Origin: JAGQTE01 sp964648005
Lineage (GTDB): Bacteria; Actinomycetota; Acidimicrobiia; Acidimicrobiales; Acidimicrobilacustridaceae
Reading direction: 5' to 3'
DNA length: 5,448 nucleotides
Assembly: GCA_964648005.1 (NCBI GenBank)
Contig: CAZYKR010000284.1
Span: 1 to 5,448 of the forward strand
Below are positions 1-3,895 of the stretch, in pieces. The translations under genes and the position numbers were made by a program. Position 1 is the first letter of the stretch. Each line of letters begins with the position of its first letter. Under the pieces are notes generated by a model. The model was not told where the DNA came from and did no database searches. It worked only from the letters and a program-made list of their open reading frames with translations.

Positions 1-141
1 TCTCGAACATCCACCCCAGCATCATGCCGAAAGGGTGTGACACAAACCGAAAGTGACTGACATGTCACCACGCGTGACCCTGTCGGCAGGGGTATCCGCA
101 CACCCGACGACCGGTGCGGCGCGCTCCCCTACCAGGCGCGC
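1..141. other. Non-coding tail with GTGAC/GTCAC motif cluster; possible leftward gene start
   Basis: This stretch lies downstream of the PLP enzyme's TAG stop at 142-144. It has lower GC than the rest of the window around positions 20-70. It holds GTGAC at 36-40, 53-57 and 74-78 and GTCAC at 64-68. The pairs 53-57/64-68 and 64-68/74-78 form inverted repeats with spacers of 6 and 5 nt, and TGACATGTCA at 58-67 is a perfect 10-bp palindrome. On the minus strand a reading frame with GTG at 43 and ATG at 25 and 22 is open to the window edge (HPFGMMLGWMFE). This could be the start of a further leftward gene, but no Shine-Dalgarno precedes it and only about 14 codons are visible. The region may be that gene's promoter and operator; this is inference. 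Confidence 0.3.
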
Positions 142-1365
142 CTACCCAGCGGCTGCGGCGGCTGCGGCGACCTCGAGCGCCTGCACCAGGTCGGCCCAGA
201 GGTCGGCCGGGTCCTCGAGGCCGACCGACATGCGGATCGTGCCCGGGCCGATGCCGACCGCTGCCAGCTCGTCGGGCAGCAGGTTCACGTGGGTCGTCGA
301 AGCCGGGTGGGTCACGAGCGTCTCGGGGCCGCCGAGCGACGACGCCAGGCGGGCCACCCGCGTCGACTCCACGAACGACCGGCCGCCGGCACGTCCTCCG
401 GCGACGTCGAAGCAGATCATCCCGCCGAACCCGCGCATCTGGCGTCGCGCCAACTCGTGCTGGGGGTGATCGGGCAGGCCCGGGTAGCGCACCTCGTCGA
501 CGTCGGGGTGGGTCACCAGCCGCTCCGCCAGGTAGCCGGCCGTGGAGCACTGCCGTTGCATGCGCACGCCGAGCGTCCGGATGCCCCGCAGCCCGTTCAT
601 GGCGTCGAAGGGCGACGCCACCGCGCCCTGGAGCACGGCGAAGCCCCACAACCAGTCGACGAGCTCCTTGGCGCCCGCCACGACACCGAGGGTGGCGTCG
701 TTGTGCCCCCCGATCGACTTGGTCGCCGAGTGCAGGACGAGGTCGACGCCGTGCGCCAACGGCCGCTGCAGCATGGGCGTGGCGAACGTCGAGTCGACGA
801 CAGTGATCGGACCGGCGATGGCACCGAGCTCATCGAGGTCGACGAGGTCGAGGCGCGGGTTGGCCGGGGTCTCGGCCAGCACCAAGGTGGTCTTGCCGGG
901 GATGACGGCGGCGGCGAACGCCCCGGGCTCCGTGCCGTCGACGAAGGTCACGTCGATGCCGAAGCGCGGGCAGACGCTCTGCAAGAGCAGTTGGGTGCCG
1001 GCGTAGAGCTGGCGCTGGCTGACGATGTGATCGCCGGTCGAGCACAGGCCGAGCACGACGGCGCACACGGCACCCATGCCGGAGCCGAAGGCGCGCGCCG
1101 CCTCAGCGCCCTCGAGCGCGGCGACCGCCTCCTCGAAGTCGGCGACGGTGGGATTGCCGTAACGGCTGTAGAACCCAGTGGAGCCGATCGACGTGGCGTC
1201 GGCGAAGGCCGAGGCGGCGTCGGGCGACACGAAGGTCGAGCTGCCCCACAGCACCGGTGCCAGCGCCGCACCGTTGTGGGCGCGGCCGGCGGTGATCGCC
1301 ACCGTCTCGGGGGCGGGCGGCGGCACCGGAGCGCCTTCTGCGATCGGGTCGGTCGGCTCAGACAC
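142..1365 (-). CDS. Cys/Met-metabolism PLP enzyme (cystathionine gamma-synthase / O-acylhomoserine sulfhydrylase type)
   Basis: This is a 407-residue fold-type I PLP enzyme of the trans-sulfuration (Cys/Met metabolism) family, presumably cytosolic. It would replace the acyl group of O-acylhomoserine with cysteine (giving cystathionine) or sulfide (giving homocysteine). Visible motifs are YSRYGNPT at residues 66-73 (Tyr and Arg contacting PLP phosphate from the neighbouring subunit), Tyr121, the VVDSTFATP segment with Asp191 (pyridine nitrogen), HSATKS with Schiff-base Lys216, SSLGG at 342-346, and Arg378 in RMSVGLED for the substrate carboxylate. The length fits cystathionine gamma-synthase, MetZ or methionine gamma-lyase better than the longer MetY. 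The GTG start at 1365 overlaps the metX TGA by 8 bp and has GGAGG at 1375-1379, 9 nt upstream, so translational coupling is likely. The C-terminus ends in an Ala run from a duplicated 9-bp unit (150-167). The family call is firm. The sulfur donor and exact reaction are not readable; the metX neighbour argues against a purely catabolic lyase. Confidence 0.93.
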   Translation of the reverse strand: MSEPTDPIAEGAPVPPPAPETVAITAGRAHNGAALAPVLWGSSTFVSPDAASAFADATSIGSTGFYSRYGNPTVADFEEAVAALEGAEAARAFGSGMGAVCAVVLGLCSTGDHIVSQRQLYAGTQLLLQSVCPRFGIDVTFVDGTEPGAFAAAVIPGKTTLVLAETPANPRLDLVDLDELGAIAGPITVVDSTFATPMLQRPLAHGVDLVLHSATKSIGGHNDATLGVVAGAKELVDWLWGFAVLQGAVASPFDAMNGLRGIRTLGVRMQRQCSTAGYLAERLVTHPDVDEVRYPGLPDHPQHELARRQMRGFGGMICFDVAGGRAGGRSFVESTRVARLASSLGGPETLVTHPASTTHVNLLPDELAAVGIGPGTIRMSVGLEDPADLWADLVQALEVAAAAAAAG

Positions 1366-2620
1366 CGGGTCGGTCCTCCACGTGTTGCAGGAACTTGCGC
1401 AGGGCGTCGCCCACCTGCTCCTCCTCGAGCAGGAAGGCGTCGTGGCCGTGCGGGCTGTCGATGTCGACGAGCTCGCACCGGCCGCCGACCTGGGTGACCA
1501 GGTCGCGGATCTGGCGCTGCTGCCACGGCGGGTAGAGCGCGTCGCTGGTGATGCTCATCACCAGCACGGGACACCGCAGCCGCGCCATCGCCGCAGCGGC
1601 GCCAGCCCGGCCTCGTCCGATGTCGTGCAGATCCATCGCCTTGCAGATCGTCAGGTAGCTGTTGGCGTCGAAGCGGCGCACGAGCTTGGCGCCGTGGTAG
1701 TCGAGGTACCCCTCGACGTCGAACCGCTGCCACAGCGCGAAGGCGTCGTCGATGGGGTCGACGACGCCGCGACCGAACCGGTCCTGGAAGACCTCGTCGC
1801 TGCGGTAGGTGATCTGGGCGATCTCGCGGGCCAGGGCCAGACCTCGATGCGGCCCGCCTCCGGGTGGAGCCTCGTAGTAGTCGCCGCCGGCGAACGCCGG
1901 GTCGAGCGCGATGGCGAAGCGCTGCACCGACGAGTAGGCGATCTGCTGGGCCGATGCCGCCACCGTGGTGGCGATGGGCACGATGGAGCCGACGCGCTCG
2001 GGATACATCAGCGCCCACTCGAGCACCTGCATCCCACCCATCGACCCACCGACGACGCTGCGCCACCGGGTGACGCCGAGGTGATCGGCGACCAAGGCCT
2101 GGGCGCGCACCATGTCGCGGATCGACACCACCGGGAACCGCCTGCCCCAGGGCCGACCGTCGGGATCGAGCGTGGCCGGGCCGGTGGACCCCTGACAGCC
2201 GCCGAGGACGTTGGCGCACACGACGAACAGCTCGTCGGTGTCGATGGCACGCCCCGGTCCGATCACGTCGTCCCACCAACCGACGGCCTGGTGCCCGACA
2301 CCGGCATGGCCGGCGGCGTGGCTGTCGCCGGTGAGGGCGTGGCACACGAGCACGGCGTTCGACTTGTCGGGCGCCAGCGTGCCCCAGGTCTCGTAGGCGA
2401 TCTCGACCCCGGGCAGGTGCCCGCCGCCCTCGAGCAGGAACCGGCGCCCAGGTGGGCTGGACACGAACTGTCGGTCACCGACCGGCTGTCCGGGTCGCCA
2501 GGCGCCGGTTGCCGGCAGGGAGGCGGCGTCGACGCTGATCGGCTGGCGCCGCGCCAGGTCACCGGGCGCGTCGGGCGCGTCGGTGCCTGGAGCTGTCGCC
2601 TCCGGTCGCTCGTCGCCCAC
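1358..2620 (-). CDS. metX: Homoserine O-acyltransferase (probably O-acetyltransferase) MetX
   Basis: MetX is an alpha/beta-hydrolase-fold enzyme that transfers an acyl group, usually acetyl from acetyl-CoA, to the hydroxyl of L-homoserine. This is the committed step of methionine synthesis. The chosen product is 420 residues. It shows CHALTGDSH at 93-101, NVLGGCQGSTGP at 137-148, the nucleophile elbow GGSMGG with Ser193, Asp360 in TSDALYPP, and His393 in DSPHGHDAFL, giving a complete Ser-Asp-His triad. The GTG start at 2620 is preceded by a perfect AGGAGG with a 6-nt spacer. The frame stays open to 3760, but this would overlap the lyase gene and the riboswitch, so that extension is rejected. 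About 45 Ala/Pro/Asp-rich residues precede the conserved domain, making the protein somewhat longer than the usual 370-390. It is followed by, and overlaps, the PLP enzyme gene, and is preceded by a SAM riboswitch, so SAM feedback is expected. Acetyl rather than succinyl specificity is inferred; some MetX proteins use succinyl-CoA. Confidence 0.95.
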   Translation of the reverse strand: MGDERPEATAPGTDAPDAPGDLARRQPISVDAASLPATGAWRPGQPVGDRQFVSSPPGRRFLLEGGGHLPGVEIAYETWGTLAPDKSNAVLVCHALTGDSHAAGHAGVGHQAVGWWDDVIGPGRAIDTDELFVVCANVLGGCQGSTGPATLDPDGRPWGRRFPVVSIRDMVRAQALVADHLGVTRWRSVVGGSMGGMQVLEWALMYPERVGSIVPIATTVAASAQQIAYSSVQRFAIALDPAFAGGDYYEAPPGGGPHRGLALAREIAQITYRSDEVFQDRFGRGVVDPIDDAFALWQRFDVEGYLDYHGAKLVRRFDANSYLTICKAMDLHDIGRGRAGAAAAMARLRCPVLVMSITSDALYPPWQQRQIRDLVTQVGGRCELVDIDSPHGHDAFLLEEEQVGDALRKFLQHVEDRPGV

Positions 2621-2626
2621 GCCTGT

Positions 2627-2632
2627 CCTCCT
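2627..2632 (-). promoter_or_regulatory. Shine-Dalgarno sequence fixing the metX start
   Basis: A perfect AGGAGG is followed by six bases (ACAGGC) and then the GTG at 2620. No comparable site serves another in-frame start nearby. The GGACA at 2628-2624 overlaps the last two bases of this site and is complementary to TGTCC at 2645-2641, so the ribosome site could be partly masked by a local hairpin. Confidence 0.85.
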
Positions 2633-2685
2633 GCGGGGTCGGACACTCGGGGCGGTTCCAACCAGCGCGGCGAGCCGCTCGAGCT

Positions 2686-2803
2686 GGACACTTCGTTGCC
2701 GGCCGGAGCCGACCACATCCCCGACCGGAGTCGGGAGGCACCTTGGGTGTCCGTCCCAGGTTGCCGGACCCGCACGAGGCGAGTCTCTCTTGATGACCCG
2801 ACT
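2686..2803 (-). promoter_or_regulatory. SAM-clan riboswitch (SAM-I/IV-like) in the metX leader
   Basis: The leader carries the conserved SAM-clan core in order. P1 5' strand is AGTCGGG (2803-2797), followed by TCATCAAGAGA. P2 is GACTCGC/GCGGGTC (2785-2779 with 2773-2767, 7 bp including one G-U) with loop CTCGT. CGGCAACC (2766-2759) follows. P3 is CCTGGG/CCCAAGG (2760-2755 with 2747-2741, one bulged A), then AAGGTGCC, then P1 3' strand CCCGACT (2735-2729). The ATCAAGAGAG, GCAACC and AAGGTGC blocks are the SAM-binding core shared by SAM-I and its relatives. Unlike classical SAM-I, P2 is a simple hairpin with no room for a kink-turn, and only two bases separate the core from P1, so there is no P4. 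The P3 loop GGACAC (2752-2747) is perfectly complementary to GTGTCC at 2691-2686, a P3-loop/3'-tail pseudoknot as I recall for SAM-IV-type members. No U-tract follows, so control of translation is more likely than termination. High SAM would be expected to reduce metX and PLP-enzyme expression. Confidence 0.88.
2719..2735 (-). promoter_or_regulatory. Candidate anti-P1 hairpin of the riboswitch
   Basis: The 3' strand of P1, CCCGAC (2735-2730), is also complementary to GTCGGG at 2725-2720. The two are separated by only four bases (TCCG), giving a local 6-bp hairpin, with a possible further U-G pair. The downstream strand repeats the P1 5' strand AGTCGGG, so P1 and this hairpin exclude each other, as is typical of a riboswitch expression platform. 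The complementarity is seen directly; its role is inferred. Confidence 0.5.
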
Positions 2804-2847
2804 AGGAAACCCGACGCAGCGCGCGCTCGTCAAGCCACATGCCCTGC

Positions 2848-3708
2848 TCAGCCCTGGTAGCGGTCGGCGAGGTCGTGCCACTCGCCGAGTCCGACCAAGT
2901 CGGTGAACTCGTCGAAGGCGACCAGCCGGTCGAGGTGTCCGCGCAGCGAGCCCTCCTCGGCCAACGTCCGGCCGGCGTCGGCCATCGCCGCCGTGGCGGC
3001 GAACAGCAGGCTCAGCGGCGAGACGATCAGGAGGAAGCCGAGGTCGGCCAGCTCGGCGGGGGTGAGCAGCGGGGTCTTGCCGGTCTCGACCATGTTGGCG
3101 ACCAAGGTCACGTCGTCGAGGGCGGCGGCGATGGCCTCGAGCTCGGCGACGCTCTCGGGCGCCTCGACGAACACGGCGTCGACGCCCAGGTCGCGGGCGG
3201 CGCGGCCCCGGTCGATCGCCTCGTCGAGCCCGAGCGGTGCCCGGGCGTCGGTGCGGGCGGTGACGTGCAGGTGGTCGCGCTCGCCCAGCGCCGCCCGCAG
3301 CTTGGCCAGCCAGTCGTCGCGGTCGACGACCTCCTTGCCGGCCATGTGCCCGCACCGCTTGGGTGCCACCTGGTCCTCGATGAAGATGCCGGCGGCGCCT
3401 GCCTGCTCCCACAGGGCGACGGTGCGGGCGGCGTTGGTGACCCCGCCGTAGCCGGTGTCGCCGTCGACGATCACGGCGGTGTCGGGCACGGCGGCGCAGG
3501 TCCGTCGAGCGGCGTCGGCGACCTCGGTCTGGGTGAGCAGGCCGACGTCGGGGACGCCGAGGGCCGCGGCCGACAGGCAGTAGCCCGAGAGGAAGACGGT
3601 CGAGAAGCCGGACCGCTGGGCGAGCAACGCGCTCAGCGGGTCCCACACGCCGGGCATGAGCACCGACTCGCCTGCCGCCAACCGCCCGCGCACCACCTCG
3701 CCCCGCAT
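2848..3708 (-). CDS. Isocitrate lyase/PEP mutase superfamily enzyme (2-methylisocitrate lyase-like)
   Basis: This 286-residue protein belongs to the ICL/PEPM superfamily of Mg2+-dependent TIM-barrel enzymes that cleave or form C-C or P-C bonds in small 2-oxo or hydroxy acids. It shows SGY at residues 41-43 (substrate-anchoring loop), VDGDTGYGG at 81-89 (metal and substrate aspartates Asp82 and Asp84), EDQVAPKRCGH at 111-121 with catalytic-loop Cys119, and ARTDA at 151-155 with Arg152. The KRCGH loop is the form seen in PrpB-type 2-methylisocitrate lyases and related lyases; PEP mutase itself lacks this cysteine. The length, near 290, fits that group and not the much longer isocitrate lyases. 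The ATG at 3708 has overlapping GGAGG sites at 3713-3721. The open frame upstream would run into the hairpin and has no better start. No prpC or prpD homologue is visible, so a propionate role is unproven; oxaloacetate, dimethylmalate or another acid could be the substrate. Confidence 0.93.
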   Translation of the reverse strand: MRGEVVRGRLAAGESVLMPGVWDPLSALLAQRSGFSTVFLSGYCLSAAALGVPDVGLLTQTEVADAARRTCAAVPDTAVIVDGDTGYGGVTNAARTVALWEQAGAAGIFIEDQVAPKRCGHMAGKEVVDRDDWLAKLRAALGERDHLHVTARTDARAPLGLDEAIDRGRAARDLGVDAVFVEAPESVAELEAIAAALDDVTLVANMVETGKTPLLTPAELADLGFLLIVSPLSLLFAATAAMADAGRTLAEEGSLRGHLDRLVAFDEFTDLVGLGEWHDLADRYQG

Positions 3709-3834
3709 GGGACCTCCTCCTCGTCGGCCACGACGGCCGTCCGGCGGCGAGGCTACCCACCGAGCCGATGCCCCCGGAGCGGCCGCGGCCTGGACCCCGT
3801 GCCGCGTCACCTCAGGTCTCTCGACGCAACCCTG

Positions 3835-3886
3835 CGTTCTGGTAGCGCATCCGGTAGGCGAAGCCACCGGTTGCGCTACCAGAACG
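3835..3886. terminator. Long near-perfect hairpin, probable terminator of the methyltransferase gene
   Basis: The arms 3835-3855 and 3866-3886 pair over 21 bp with a single mismatch (3850 against 3871). The inner ten bases extend the stem with GGC/GCC (3857-3859 with 3863-3865) around a GAA triloop, leaving only A3856 bulged. The structure starts 9 nt after the methyltransferase TGA on the minus strand and lies 126 nt before the lyase start, the position expected of a terminator. Neither side has a T-run, so it would be a U-less hairpin terminator, a 3'-end stabiliser, or a dispersed REP-like palindrome. A weaker hairpin, ACGCA/TGCGT, sits beside it at 3824-3837 and overlaps the outer arm by three bases. 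Confidence 0.6.
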
Positions 3887-3895
3887 AGGAGTGGC

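Noticed and set aside
134..143. AGGCGCGCCT palindrome at the end of the PLP enzyme gene as a terminator
   Set aside because: It has no loop, overlaps the stop codon and has no T-run. Short GC palindromes are common at this base composition.
2627..2738. CCTCC in the riboswitch core (2737-2733 area) as an anti-Shine-Dalgarno strand for GGAGG at 2631-2627
   Set aside because: Only 5 bp. Pairing would occur when P1 is open, so SAM would free the ribosome site, the opposite of the expected feedback repression.
2797..2833. TTGACG at 2833-2828 as the -35 of a metX promoter
   Set aside because: The best -10 at 18-nt spacing (TTTCCT, 2809-2804) is weak, and it would start transcription near 2797, removing the 5' strand of riboswitch P1.
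1358..3760. An 800-codon open frame on the minus strand that includes metX
   Set aside because: Only the part from 2620 onward encodes MetX. The upstream 380 codons are Arg/Pro-rich, overlap the lyase gene in another frame and cross the riboswitch. The AGGAGG before 2620 marks the true start.
3709..3867. Extension of the lyase N-terminus beyond the ATG at 3708
   Set aside because: The extra residues are Arg/Pro/Gly-rich, run into the long hairpin and have no homologous character. The 3708 ATG has strong GGAGG sites.
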